IMG/VR virus record: IMGVR_UViG_3300009104_000038
Location: 1 to 43,690 of that record
DNA length: 43,690 nt
Reading direction: 5' to 3' (one strand)
Source: a virus
This document shows, piece after piece, positions 30,501 through 39,859 of this stretch. The number at the start of each line of letters is the position of its first letter. The first letter of the stretch is position 1. Below the pieces are notes generated by a model. It ran no database searches, was not told the DNA's origin, and saw nothing but the letters and a program-made list of their open reading frames with translations. Both the position numbers and the translations under genes were made by a program.

Positions 30501-33500
30501 TCATGCGCGTCACCGATTAAGAACCCGCCATCCTCAAACACGAACCCACCCTCAACGCTGTCCCACTTGCCTCCCAGTGCCTCCAGTACAGCAGTGGATT
30601 CAAGAATACTTACCTCATCCCCAACGTGCTTAACATTCGGTTGCGATATAACGGGAAGCAACTGCGGCTTGCCGCCATCAGTCATCACCCCCAGTGGAGT
30701 GTCTGATCTCCACGATTTATTATCCTGCCAAACGTATCCTTCCAGCTTGTAGGATTCGTTGGGGAACAGGTAGTTGTGAATTGCCAACCGATGCAGAAAT
30801 TCGGTTTGGCTGGAATGCATTAAAAGATTGTTAATCTTTGTCCACCGCTGGGTGTCATCATTAAATATAACAATGGACTCAACCCCTCCTCGCTCGCCCT
30901 GCGTGCCCCACTCGTCAATGAACTCTTTCTTGTTGGCATCGCTGTAAAGTATTCCTTGCTGCTCGGCCCACTCTGCCAATGCTGCATCCTCTAGCGGGCG
31001 GGCTTGCTTTCCGATTGATTGCGCGGCTGAGATTGCGGTTCCCCTTGGCCCGTCCGCGAACTCTTCATGATCTTGTTGTATTGATCGGTGACTTCTTCGT
31101 GCGACATTCTCGGCTGCGAGGATTGTGCTTCCCTCCCCGCTTCCACTAATTTCCTGTGCGATTCGTTCAGGTAAGACTTCGGCATTGTATAATCCTTTCT
31201 CTAAATTCTCCCGTATGATCTGTTTGTCCAGCTTAACATCGGCGTCAACCCCTTCCCCCTCCGGCGCAGCGGCAAAGTCCTGCGCCCCCGTAATGTCTTT
31301 GTCCGCCAGTAAATCCTGCGCCTTTGCTTGTGCCGCCCGCAAGCGTGCGCTATAGGTTTGTGCGCTCTTCACCCCAATGCGCTTGGCTCCTTCACGGGTG
31401 CTTGCCCCTTCCGCTGCCACCTCCAACACCTGCTGCTCCTCTGCCGTCAACTGGTCGAACACTTCGCCCAACTGCTCCCGCAACACGCTGCGCCGTGCGC
31501 CCATGTCTGCGCCCTCGGCAGTCGCATCCTCCGTGCGCTCGCCCAGTGTCGTGCCTTCGTCGCTCTCCGCTTCCAGTGAAGCATCCACTGCGCCGCCGCC
31601 CCGCTTCTGCGCGGTGCTTTTGCGGATTGCATCCACTGCCCCAGCCTTGGCCGAGTTAAATAACTGCGCGGGCTTATCCACATCCACTTTGCCTTCGCGC
31701 AAATCCTTGGCCACTCGTTCGGCGGCTGGCCCCTTCAAATCATCCCGCATCTGCGGATCAGCAGCCACGCTGTTAACCGCCTTATTGATAGCCTCCTCAA
31801 TCGCCGCTTCCTGTTCAGCTGTGTAATCCGTTGCCGGTGCAGCTTCGGGAGCGGCCTTGGCTTTCTGTTTCCTTTGTGCCCTGCCATCCGCCGCCTTCTG
31901 TGCCTTCCGCATCTGCCCCAACACCTTCACCGCCTTATCAAGTTCCGCTTGCAACGCCTTGCTCGGCCCGATGCCGCGAATATAGCGCACCAATAATTCG
32001 ATGAACGCCGTGAGTTTCGGGCGCACCCCTGCCGTGGCCTCAGTAATGGCCCCAAACAATTTGCCTTGAAACGCCATCCGCGTGCCTTCCATGACAATGG
32101 ATTCCGGCTTCATCGCCACGCCATCCATCTTCGCTTGCCCCATGTAAACCAGTTCGATGCGCTTCTTTTCGTCCGCGTCCATCTCCGCTTCCACGTTGCG
32201 AAGGTATTGCTGGCGGAACTCAAGGAATGGAACCGTTTGGCCAGACTCTAACCACTCCTTATGGATGGCGCGGTTCTGTATCTGGTGAAAGATTTCTTCG
32301 TTCAGAATGAACGGCACATTCAATGCCTTGATGCGCTGCAAATGTGCCCCGAACACTTCAGGATGGATAACAATCTTATCAAGATTCCCAGCCTCATCCG
32401 GTTCAGCAAAGATGCCACTGGTATTGGGATCGCCGCCGGGGCGTAACTCAATGTGCATTGCGCCCTCAGATAGCCCCAGCTTATTCATGGCCTTGGCCAT
32501 GCCCTTGCTCACCTTGTCCTGCACCAAGGCAACCAAGTCGGAGTCCATGTCTACTCCACCATTGATGAAACGGACACCGCCTACTTCCGTTTCGGCAGTG
32601 GTTTCAGCTTCTCCCTGCGCGGCCTCTTGGGTTTCCTCTTGGGCTTCCTGTTGCGCTTGTGCGTCTGGCAATGCCGCATCCCAGTCCGCGCCGATGCCGT
32701 CCACTTCGCCGTCACTCTCCAGCGAACCCTTGTCCACCTTCACCACGCCTTCATCGCGCAGTTGTTGCCGCCCAAACTTGCGCCCATCCTGCACCGTGAT
32801 GGTGTCCGTGTCCGGGTCAAAACCCACCACCTCAAACTTTTCGCCGTTCAAGGTGAACTCATCGCCAACCACTAGCTCCTGTGTGGGTATGGTGTCCTTG
32901 GCTGCTGGCCCGTCACCCTCCCGTATCTCCTGCTCAAACTGAATATCCGTTTCCTGCTGCTCCCGTCGCGCTTTGCTTTCAGCGGAAAAGTTGCGGCGGC
33001 GCGTGATCGCTTCGCTCACTAAATCTAGGAATCCATCCTCGTCCAGTTCAGTACCGTGTTGCCGATTGTAAAGGTCAACCACTTGGTCAAGATTGCCCTT
33101 GCCGTCCTGAACCCGTGTGCCCCACTTGGACTTGCCGGGGTCTTTAACCCCCAAGGTGGATTCAATCTGGTCGTGCGCGTGCCCTGTGGCCAGCTTGCCC
33201 GGTCGCCGCCCGCCACCCTTGACGCGAACACTGCGCGGCGGAACCGGGATCGGACTGCCGGTGTCCTCAATCCAATCCAAAACATCCGGCCCCTGCTCCT
33301 GCCGTCTGCGTTGTTCTGGCGTCATCGGTTTGCGCTTGGGTTGGGTAGCCTTCGCGTCCTCTTCTGCCGCTACTTCACTCGCCGTCTCAGTTGTTGCCTC
33401 GGCATCCTCAAGTGCGTCCAGTTCCGCATCAGCCGCCTCGGCAAAATCATCCATTGGGTCAGCAATCGGGCCAGCAATCGGATCGGTTATCGGTTCAGCA

Positions 33501-34921
33501 ACTGGTTCGACCGTGCGTGTGTCACCAGCCAGAGCGGTTTCCACGGCTGAATCCGTTTCCCCTTCGGCCTCTTGAACCACTGGGAAGGCGTCCGATAAAT
33601 CAATCCCCGCCTCTGCCGCCTCTGCTTCATGCGCTTCGCGCTCGGCATCTAGTGCTTCGGCAGCGTCTGGCTCTGTGCCCTCCGCTAATTGTTGCCGCAT
33701 CCGCTCTGCTTGCCGCGCCACCACATCCGCTGTGGAATCATTGCCAGACTCCCGCAGCCGTTGCTCAGAGTTTTCGAGATCGGTGATCTGCTGTTGCAGC
33801 CGCCCCTTGCGGCCCACTACCCCAACCAGTAGCCCAAAGAAACCACCCACACTCGCGCCCAAGGTAGCCGAGTGCATCAGATTCTCAAATGCGTCTCGAT
33901 CTTCTTGATACTTTGCAACGTGTGCTGCGCCAAGGTTCAGCCATGCCGTCTGGAAAGATTCCTGCGCTGCCTCGGTGAGTGCGCCCTGCGCGGTCGTCTT
34001 GGTAATGTGCCGCCAGCCTCGGCCCCATGCCCCCTTGGTACTCCGATCAATGCGGCTAAATAACCTTGCCGCCATAGCCGTTGCGCCTAAACTTTCCGTT
34101 AAACCGGCGGGCATATTGTGGGCCATGCTCAACCATGCCTGATCCAGTTCCTCTTCGGTCAGCTTGTCTCGCCCCTCGGCCTTGGCCTTGGCCAGCAGGG
34201 TTAGGTATGCATCGTTCCAACCCTCCATGCCAGACATCGCCATGCCTTGTGCTGCACCGCCCGCCAACGCCGTTCGGTGCATCGTCTTGGCCACCCCTTG
34301 CGCCACTGCGGACTGGTTGGCCGCAGCAGCTTGCGCGGGTGTGATTCGGTATCCCAGCCCAGCTTTTGAGATTGCTGGAGATTGAGCCACCTTCGCCGCA
34401 TGACGCGCCGCGATTGCCTTTGAGCCACCCAACGCTGACCGCGCTCCCGCCCCAGCACCCTTTGATCCAACTAGATACCCGCCCACTGTGCCCACGCCAC
34501 CGGCAAAGTCTGCCAGCCAGTGATCCCGATACCGCACACTGGGCGTTGGGGTTATGTAATCTGCCGCATCGCGTATGCTCTTGCCGACAATCCCGTGCAG
34601 GAAAGTATCTTCTGGAGTTTCCAACTCCTTGAAGCCACCGCCCAGCTGTAGCTTGCGTTCAAGGTTAAACGCCCAAGTTCCTAATAGTTCTGGCAGTGAG
34701 GCTGCTGCCCCTGCCGCATCCCTAGTGAACCGGCCATACATTTCACCGATCAATCCCGTATCATTGGCCTCATCGTAGTGGTAGGCTTGGCGCGGGGCGG
34801 GAGTGTCATAATCTAAATAAAGCCCTTTCTCAGCCAACACCCGATCAGCGGGCGACAAGTCCGCCATCGGGTCAGGAAGGGTGTCTAGTTCCGCAATGAC
34901 TTTATCGGCTGGGGAAGGCAT
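27572..34921 (-). CDS. Giant polyvalent internal virion protein (2449 aa)
   Basis: Likely an ejection protein packaged in the capsid and delivered with the DNA, as in T7 gp16-type roles. Hydrophobic glycine-rich segments are at about 130-160 and 350-372 (SVGGFFGLLVGVVGRK). About 685-735 is a small beta domain (EFTLNGEKFEVVGFD). About 1030-1195 resembles sigma factor regions 2-4 (LTAEEQQVLEVAAEG; IGVKSAQTYSARLRA). About 1340-1510 is a kinase-like domain with FLIGDAHEENVL and SLAFIDTD, the D...N and DFG-type Asp, as in Kinase-PolyVal proteins. About 1630-1730 is coiled coil. About 2130-2330 looks like an LPD38-type polyvalent domain (FFQFQRWTFQRGRDLLKNV). Domain names are from motif memory. Confidence 0.88.
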   Translation of the reverse strand: MPSPADKVIAELDTLPDPMADLSPADRVLAEKGLYLDYDTPAPRQAYHYDEANDTGLIGEMYGRFTRDAAGAAASLPELLGTWAFNLERKLQLGGGFKELETPEDTFLHGIVGKSIRDAADYITPTPSVRYRDHWLADFAGGVGTVGGYLVGSKGAGAGARSALGGSKAIAARHAAKVAQSPAISKAGLGYRITPAQAAAANQSAVAQGVAKTMHRTALAGGAAQGMAMSGMEGWNDAYLTLLAKAKAEGRDKLTEEELDQAWLSMAHNMPAGLTESLGATAMAARLFSRIDRSTKGAWGRGWRHITKTTAQGALTEAAQESFQTAWLNLGAAHVAKYQEDRDAFENLMHSATLGASVGGFFGLLVGVVGRKGRLQQQITDLENSEQRLRESGNDSTADVVARQAERMRQQLAEGTEPDAAEALDAEREAHEAEAAEAGIDLSDAFPVVQEAEGETDSAVETALAGDTRTVEPVAEPITDPIAGPIADPMDDFAEAADAELDALEDAEATTETASEVAAEEDAKATQPKRKPMTPEQRRRQEQGPDVLDWIEDTGSPIPVPPRSVRVKGGGRRPGKLATGHAHDQIESTLGVKDPGKSKWGTRVQDGKGNLDQVVDLYNRQHGTELDEDGFLDLVSEAITRRRNFSAESKARREQQETDIQFEQEIREGDGPAAKDTIPTQELVVGDEFTLNGEKFEVVGFDPDTDTITVQDGRKFGRQQLRDEGVVKVDKGSLESDGEVDGIGADWDAALPDAQAQQEAQEETQEAAQGEAETTAETEVGGVRFINGGVDMDSDLVALVQDKVSKGMAKAMNKLGLSEGAMHIELRPGGDPNTSGIFAEPDEAGNLDKIVIHPEVFGAHLQRIKALNVPFILNEEIFHQIQNRAIHKEWLESGQTVPFLEFRQQYLRNVEAEMDADEKKRIELVYMGQAKMDGVAMKPESIVMEGTRMAFQGKLFGAITEATAGVRPKLTAFIELLVRYIRGIGPSKALQAELDKAVKVLGQMRKAQKAADGRAQRKQKAKAAPEAAPATDYTAEQEAAIEEAINKAVNSVAADPQMRDDLKGPAAERVAKDLREGKVDVDKPAQLFNSAKAGAVDAIRKSTAQKRGGGAVDASLEAESDEGTTLGERTEDATAEGADMGARRSVLREQLGEVFDQLTAEEQQVLEVAAEGASTREGAKRIGVKSAQTYSARLRAAQAKAQDLLADKDITGAQDFAAAPEGEGVDADVKLDKQIIRENLEKGLYNAEVLPERIAQEISGSGEGSTILAAENVARRSHRSIQQDHEEFADGPRGTAISAAQSIGKQARPLEDAALAEWAEQQGILYSDANKKEFIDEWGTQGERGGVESIVIFNDDTQRWTKINNLLMHSSQTEFLHRLAIHNYLFPNESYKLEGYVWQDNKSWRSDTPLGVMTDGGKPQLLPVISQPNVKHVGDEVSILESTAVLEALGGKWDSVEGGFVFEDGGFLIGDAHEENVLRRENDSLAFIDTDIRLLLSQKNDRLRAFAEGESEVEGDAAPAPDSDFETDTDPTSEQEQMVLGLKDGEEAIPPDINVPVWEKFKALMRGEWSGTDKLRRVGLGGLADRIELYEAKRGEFSGKLLETMRQWAKPLSREQIVEAHREALEYFAVREDYGGSLESNTLRRKLEEAKRDRDKARRKRDESDAAQRDALDPTELEARQQAVADADAKVQRLKRELDQRVAQEQRDAESRANAVLAELSDTATDLVRIMGDTSEQTGAMADSLGIKVQLPNGAWRRMVNLGRKHFPRVFSDEVVDAINNPAKFPELYAKLQGALVDGGYALDAKEAEKMLLDMQHEGEMAGASFLANAEMARGMRLPAEFYSTSPDTYFNFVNRFADRAAQIHAFGQSTNTSNDAFDTALKASKRSDQETRDFIKLVRGAVYRIRPKGNNKFYQRLQTFTTGGFLSGPFTAIRDVASGVALSAETFGALNTARAMWQTFGGHTKAAGRNLLRIKDGDFKWYQFQNFESSPDIEAALRLGAVREDFVEAMLLDERINDPNATDKLLLEGTNKALAFKRSMDSLARVTTLVASVHWLRTTQSLSRNNPEGRRFKQRVAALKRLGIKGDAVAGLLAGDVKAEEDFARKAVAEKQYTYSITQHPLFLASPDSTTKIFFQFQRWTFQRGRDLLKNVILPATHGTKVGGERVRDFAPVLRFAAAAALTGELLSLLREWLTDKERREALNEEIANADDTKAALIVDRVWKDMVMSGGLGLLGDYGTMAYELTDRGPRWRDPLAPPAVNLLKQLRDTVTSIAQQGLNGDAAVRELGKWINTLPPVNQLYGFSKGMTRRVMPDLVPVHAATRDRNFVRTLARRFGEEHDLDVEGSGGSFAKDEFTEQKKQLEEALLTGDIAEAREIKQSLLDDGMELTAIRSSVRMRHPIRIGMVTKPELRRKFMRWAKQRVPSSVERIERTQKTYELTARRLGLF
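27585..27615 (+). terminator. Terminator between convergent operons, overlapping the giant gene's end
   Basis: AACCTACG (27585-27592) pairs with CGTAGGTT (27604-27611), followed by TTTTT. On the plus strand it ends the accessory block. The same bases encode the last residues of the giant protein on the minus strand (TAG stop at 27574-27572), so one sequence serves two purposes. Confidence 0.85.
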
Positions 34922-34954
34922 GAGCTAGTCAGTTTAATTTATTCGTTGCGTGCC

Positions 34955-37087
34955 TTATTTATTTTTAGATTCTCTGGAATACAACGATTGCGCGGCCTTC
35001 CATTTACTTTGAACGCCCTTATGCCCCTTCATCTCTTCGCCCATCCGGTTGCGTAGGGCAACCCAGTCCCTGTGTCGTGTTAGGTAGGCAAGCAATTTTT
35101 TCTTATCCCCTAAAGACTTTGGCAAATCGGTATATGATTGCGTCTTGGTGTCGCCGGTTTCACTCTTGTACCATAGCCGGTCTGGCCAGTTTTCGATTGG
35201 CTTATTAACTAGCTCGGCAGCAAACTGGTTCACACTGTACTCCGTGAAACGGTTCGTTTTGAAGCCGTACTCCCTCGTCTCACCAGTGATGTCGAAGATG
35301 GCGTCCTGATATTCCTCGATGGCATCAATAGATTTTTCCATCACATCATCCGCCATTGCGTCCTCACTGTCATCCGCATTCCAGCCCAAGCCATTAACGG
35401 GGTCTGTGGAGATACGAATAATTTGCTGCCTTAATCTCAAGCTGGCCCCCTGTGCGTTCATTCTCTTATGAAGTGCTTGGGCGTTATTTAGCACCTCATG
35501 CTCGGCTGGCCCCCCCGGAGGGTTGGGCTGCCCAGTGAACGGATTTATTTCTCCCTCATTACCGTGGCGGGCGTTTGTTTGATCGCCAGTAAAGTTAGCT
35601 GGATCACCCGTGTTCGCGCCCGTGTTGCGTGATGAGCCACTGGCAGCATCAAACAATAATTTACCATTCCTCACAGTGGCAAACTTCCATTCACCACTAT
35701 TGGCGTCTTGCCCGAAAACACGTTGCCCCTCGCTAACGCCAAGTTCTCTGGCTTGCTGTTCATTGATGAACGGGGAAAGAATCGCTACATCTTCCATCCC
35801 CACTGCGGATAGAGCATATTCATACGCCTTATTAGGTGCATGGCCGAGGTCGATGCGTTGTTTCGCTATCTCATGCAAACGAACTGCTCGTTTTTCCTGA
35901 TACGGATCAGCCATGAACTCAAGTTTGCCATCCTTTTGGGAACGCGGTATCAAGCCAAAGTCAGCAGCTTCATCCACCTTTGCCGCCTTAACTGCTGCGG
36001 CACGCCGCTGAAGCATCTGCTTGGCAACCTCGCGCCCGTCCGGGTTCAGGATGGTTTGTCCATTGTAGTCGCTAAAGTATCGCCCGTGAGACGTAGCCCC
36101 AGCGGAAGGCTTGTAGATGCTGCCGTGCCTGTTCTCACGAATCTCGCGCTGCTCGGCGGGTGTAAGCTGATCCCATAGCGGTTTAGACTTTATCATCTCT
36201 TGGCGCAACTGGTATCCAGCATGGGTTAGTTCTCCATTGTTTTCGCGGAGCAAGTACAACCCACTTTGTGGATCGCGGATATTCAATATGCCGGTGTAGG
36301 CTTGGCCCAGCGCGACATCTTCCTTGCGGTATTGATTGTTTCTAGCTGTTTCATTGAGGCGTTCCTGCGTTGCACCAAAAGTATAATCCCCATACTGCTT
36401 CGTCCCGCGCCGTTCAGCCACATACCGAGTTAGCTTGGCTCGCTGCGCTGGGTGCGTAATGGAAACCGGCGGCACATAGTTGGCCAGTTGTTCTTCGGTA
36501 AGGTCTTGCAATAGGGTGAGTTGTTCAGTCACTGCGCCCTGCTCACTTTGATACTTCTCTTGATCTCTGGCTTGTGATGCTAGGGATTGAGCCGCCTCAG
36601 TCTGCTGAATCGCAGCCCTAGAAATATCGTAACCCCTTGCCGTGTTCATCAGCGACTGCGCTTCGCGTTGCAGTGGGCGCAGCTTGCGGAAATGCTCAAG
36701 GTCATCCTCGCCCTGCCTAACTCTCAAATCCATAAGGTTTACACGATCTTCCATCGTTTGATCGTTGTAATTGTTTTGCAGTTCACGGGCGCGATTCACT
36801 AGATTGATGCCCTCAATCCTTGCGTCTTTTGAGCTTACGTTGTAGTCCGTGATCGCATCCCGATACGCCGTGTTGCTCGCCATATCCGCCATCTTCAGCG
36901 GGTGCATATCTGCACTTTGACTCATCGCTTGCTGCCTCGCCTCCATCCCTTGCTGTTTCGCCGCAGCGTCCTGCTTCCGCGAGGCAAAACTTTGTCCCTG
37001 CGCCATGCCTCTAGCAAAAGATTCAGCCGGATCAGCCGGTTTGCCCAGCCACGGCATATCGCTTAATGAAATGTTTCCAAGTGCCAT
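34955..37087 (-). CDS. Large internal virion protein, probable ejection protein (710 aa)
   Basis: The gene directly upstream of the giant protein in the ejection cluster. Start ATG 37087 with AAGGAT ahead. Residues about 90-200 form long charged helices (ARIEGINLVNRARELQNNYN). The rest alternates helical and low-complexity sections, with a disordered Gly/Asn/Thr patch about 485-530. This profile fits an internal core protein, the T7 gp15 position. No family motif identified. Confidence 0.6.
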   Translation of the reverse strand: MALGNISLSDMPWLGKPADPAESFARGMAQGQSFASRKQDAAAKQQGMEARQQAMSQSADMHPLKMADMASNTAYRDAITDYNVSSKDARIEGINLVNRARELQNNYNDQTMEDRVNLMDLRVRQGEDDLEHFRKLRPLQREAQSLMNTARGYDISRAAIQQTEAAQSLASQARDQEKYQSEQGAVTEQLTLLQDLTEEQLANYVPPVSITHPAQRAKLTRYVAERRGTKQYGDYTFGATQERLNETARNNQYRKEDVALGQAYTGILNIRDPQSGLYLLRENNGELTHAGYQLRQEMIKSKPLWDQLTPAEQREIRENRHGSIYKPSAGATSHGRYFSDYNGQTILNPDGREVAKQMLQRRAAAVKAAKVDEAADFGLIPRSQKDGKLEFMADPYQEKRAVRLHEIAKQRIDLGHAPNKAYEYALSAVGMEDVAILSPFINEQQARELGVSEGQRVFGQDANSGEWKFATVRNGKLLFDAASGSSRNTGANTGDPANFTGDQTNARHGNEGEINPFTGQPNPPGGPAEHEVLNNAQALHKRMNAQGASLRLRQQIIRISTDPVNGLGWNADDSEDAMADDVMEKSIDAIEEYQDAIFDITGETREYGFKTNRFTEYSVNQFAAELVNKPIENWPDRLWYKSETGDTKTQSYTDLPKSLGDKKKLLAYLTRHRDWVALRNRMGEEMKGHKGVQSKWKAAQSLYSRESKNK

Positions 37088-37098
37088 ATTATTAATCC

Positions 37099-38127
37099 TT
37101 ACATTGAGTAGTCTGCTTCCCTGATGTTCAGTGTGCGGCCCTCATTTCCCCAATTAGTCAGAGGCCGGAACGGGTAACTCATGTCAAAACCGCTGGGGCC
37201 ACTAGGCGCACCGCTAATGTCTGTGCGTGGCGCAACGGCTGGCTGAGAATACCAAGACAAATCAGGGATGGATGGTTGAGCGGCTGGCCCTGACTGCGCT
37301 GGTGTACCCCACCACGGGTCGTTCATCATCATGGCTGGCGCAGGAGCAGCAGGAGCAGAGTAAGGCACGGAGTATGAAGTGCCAAAGTTTTGCGGGTAAC
37401 TCATGCCGAAGGGAGCAACCACCGGCCCCGGCGCAGCGACTTGCGGCACAGCAGCTTGCTGTCTGCCACCAATCGCATTGGCCATCGCCATCGTTCCTGC
37501 GTAGCCAAAGCCAATGCCCGCCGCTTGCATCCCGGTATTAAGCAATCCGCTAAACCTCGGATCAGGCGCAGCCGCCACCTTCGCCGCCAGATAATCGCGT
37601 GTCCATTTGGTGTCGCGCTCTTGGGTCTTGTGCGCGAGGCGTTGGGTCGGGGAGAAGAACATATCTGTTACGCTCATCGGCCTTGCCATGGCTGTGCCGA
37701 CTTGCTGGTTGATGAAGTCCCGCGCCATGCCGAGGCCGCGCTGCTTCATGTCGAGGCTGGTGAGTCCATAGTTCCTTAACTCATTAAACTTCACCGCCTG
37801 ACTGCCAGTTGTGCCGGTACGAATACCACGCGCTGCTGCCCGATCCGCGATCTTGTCCGCCACATCACCGGGCACGCGCCCTCCAAGGAAGTCATCAACC
37901 ACATTGCGCTGACTCCCCACAAGACTGTCATACCCGCTGATCGCCCGCCGCAACCCTTGCTCCAATGCTTCCTGATCTGCCGCCTGTTGCGCCAGTGCCA
38001 GAGACTTCGCCTTACCGACAACACGGGTGTTCGCGTCGATTGCGCCTTCCTGCTCCTTGTCGATGTCCACGCCAACAAAGGCTGGTACGTTAACCTTCTT
38101 GCCGAATAATTTACTGAGTAGTCCCAT
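37099..38127 (-). CDS. Internal virion protein, gp14-like position (342 aa)
   Basis: Start ATG 38127 with AAGGAT upstream. The N-terminus MGLLSKLFGKKVNVPAFVGV and VDIDKEQEGAIDANT is a pattern of small podovirus ejection proteins. Middle helices (FGYAGTMAMANAIGGRQ) could touch membrane. The C-terminal third is Pro/Met-rich low complexity (APAPAMMMNDPWWGTP). The position between adaptor and core proteins supports a channel-forming ejection role. Confidence 0.6.
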   Translation of the reverse strand: MGLLSKLFGKKVNVPAFVGVDIDKEQEGAIDANTRVVGKAKSLALAQQAADQEALEQGLRRAISGYDSLVGSQRNVVDDFLGGRVPGDVADKIADRAAARGIRTGTTGSQAVKFNELRNYGLTSLDMKQRGLGMARDFINQQVGTAMARPMSVTDMFFSPTQRLAHKTQERDTKWTRDYLAAKVAAAPDPRFSGLLNTGMQAAGIGFGYAGTMAMANAIGGRQQAAVPQVAAPGPVVAPFGMSYPQNFGTSYSVPYSAPAAPAPAMMMNDPWWGTPAQSGPAAQPSIPDLSWYSQPAVAPRTDISGAPSGPSGFDMSYPFRPLTNWGNEGRTLNIREADYSM

Positions 38128-38136
38128 AACGTATCC

Positions 38137-39105
38137 TTAAATCAAGTTAGCCACACCGCCGCCACCGAAGGTGGATGTGTTCTGGAAGCGCGGAATCGCC
38201 GCTGCCCCATCACCCAAGTAGTGCATTAGCTGCTCCTCAAGCAGCTTCACTGCTCGACCTTCATACATCGCAGCCTCTTGCGGCAGATTCTTTTCAGCCT
38301 TATCAATGCTCATCACCATCTCCTTGATCGCGGCCTCATGGCTGATAATGAGCCAGTCCGTGTCGTTGGCTACCGGGATGAAGCGCATCTTGCCAACAAC
38401 AGTGACAGTCTTCGTGGAAGTGTCGGGCAGTCCGGGGATTAAACTGCGCCGGTACGATGGCCGCGTCTCACTCGGTTCATAGGTTGCAATGGCCCGCTCC
38501 GTGGTGGTGCTAGTGTCGTATTCCTTGACGGTTATGTTTCCCTCGGTCTTGGGTTTCTGCGCCGCTACAAGTTCCGTAAATATATTTAGCGTCTCACCGT
38601 AGCTGCTCGTCAACGTGACGTATTCACCGTCGATATAGCTGCCATCCTCCAGCGTGCGAACCCAATCGCCGTTCTGATCGTACCCCTGCAACAACACTTT
38701 CTTGCCAGCATCCGCCGACACCGCCGTGTGCAATCGAAGCCGCTTGTTGCTGCCGTCAATGTCGCTAAACACCGCCGCTTCACCACGGTCAATCAGAGTT
38801 AAATCATCGCCATCCGCGCTGTCGCGCAACCCCGGCCCGTTCTCAAGAAACTCATACCACTCGTTCCGAACGATTCCCGGCGTGTCACTAACCGCCACCG
38901 CCTCAATCGTCTCAAGCTGGCGTGGCCATGTGATTGTGCCGTTGCTTGTGGCTACCGCATACTTGGCGTAAGTGCCCACCCACTTGCCTTTGTAAAGAAG
39001 TCGCTCTTGAGCCTCGTTCACATAACCAACTACCCGCGCATCAGTGCTGCCCATTGAAAGCACCGTCGCGATGTTCTTCCTGATGTCGCCTAGCGTGAGT
39101 TTCAT
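38137..39105 (-). CDS. Tail adaptor / tail tubular protein A-like (322 aa)
   Basis: MKLTLGDIRKNIATVLSMGS and then RVVGYVNEAQERLLYKGKW with ITWPRQLETIE matches podovirus tail tubular or gatekeeper proteins that sit between portal and nozzle. ATGA coupling with the collar gene upstream. The middle is beta-rich. It lies next to the nozzle and ejection genes, as in T7-like and related phages. Confidence 0.75.
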   Translation of the reverse strand: MKLTLGDIRKNIATVLSMGSTDARVVGYVNEAQERLLYKGKWVGTYAKYAVATSNGTITWPRQLETIEAVAVSDTPGIVRNEWYEFLENGPGLRDSADGDDLTLIDRGEAAVFSDIDGSNKRLRLHTAVSADAGKKVLLQGYDQNGDWVRTLEDGSYIDGEYVTLTSSYGETLNIFTELVAAQKPKTEGNITVKEYDTSTTTERAIATYEPSETRPSYRRSLIPGLPDTSTKTVTVVGKMRFIPVANDTDWLIISHEAAIKEMVMSIDKAEKNLPQEAAMYEGRAVKLLEEQLMHYLGDGAAAIPRFQNTSTFGGGGVANLI

Positions 39106-39851
39106 TTCGCTTTAATAATAAAGTTCACCACGATAAAGGGCGGCATATTCTCATGGCTACCCCCGCCGCCAGTGTCTTCGGTGTACCCCCAGCTTTGCTG
39201 ATCCGTTGAATTGCCCATGCCGCCGCTGCCGCCACCTGTCTCCCAAGTGGAGGAACGTATTTCATGGTTGTGCTCGGGTATCTGAGCCGTGGTTAAGGTC
39301 ACTGACTCTTCGCCGCCCGTGTCATTCAGTGAACGGTTCGTCAGGCCGGTTCCGCCATCGCCCATTCCTACCGGCACACGGCTCCGCAGGTCAGGCAACT
39401 GCCCAGCCGCGCCGTAGGTGCTGCCCAGCACCGTGTCCAGTGCCGGGTAAGTCGAGGTGTCAAAGGTGCCGCCATTGCAGAGCAACCAGTTCGTTGGGGC
39501 CGTGCCGCCTCCGTACATGATGATGGCCCCCACCGGAGTAAGGCTGGAGGGCAGTGCCGTCTCAGGCACGGGCACATCTTCCCAAGCCGTGTTCGACCCG
39601 TTGTACCAGTGCCAGCCTTCAGGTACGCAGGTCGATGCGTTCTGCTTGAGCCACAACTTATTCTGGTCGCCAGCCGCAGGAGTGTCATCGCCAGCGGTAA
39701 ACGCTGCCATGTTCCCGGTCAGGCTTCCTGTAGTTTGACTGATAAACTCTTCGTAAGTCGTTTGCAGAGAGTTATGGCAGAATCCGCTGGTCAATGTTCC
39801 CGATGACAGCGTTACCGTTTGGCTGTTGTTAATGTTGCTACAATTACCCAT
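39102..39851 (-). CDS. Tail collar domain protein (249 aa)
   Basis: The collar domain is visible as PVGAIIMYGGGTAPTNWLLC with NGGTFDTSTY, LPDLRSRVPVGMGDG and an end HENMPPFIVVNFIIKAK. This is the phage tail collar family used at fibre tips. TAGGAT lies before ATG 39851. It sits between nozzle and adaptor genes and may be a short fibre or a fibre-attachment protein. A paralogous collar protein is at 42555-43496. Confidence 0.85.
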   Translation of the reverse strand: MGNCSNINNSQTVTLSSGTLTSGFCHNSLQTTYEEFISQTTGSLTGNMAAFTAGDDTPAAGDQNKLWLKQNASTCVPEGWHWYNGSNTAWEDVPVPETALPSSLTPVGAIIMYGGGTAPTNWLLCNGGTFDTSTYPALDTVLGSTYGAAGQLPDLRSRVPVGMGDGGTGLTNRSLNDTGGEESVTLTTAQIPEHNHEIRSSTWETGGGSGGMGNSTDQQSWGYTEDTGGGGSHENMPPFIVVNFIIKAK

Positions 39852-39859
39852 GTTAAATC

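Noticed and set aside
32260-32320. Zincin metallopeptidase motif in the giant protein (EEIFHQ)
   Set aside because: It lacks the HExxH order; only a chance resemblance.
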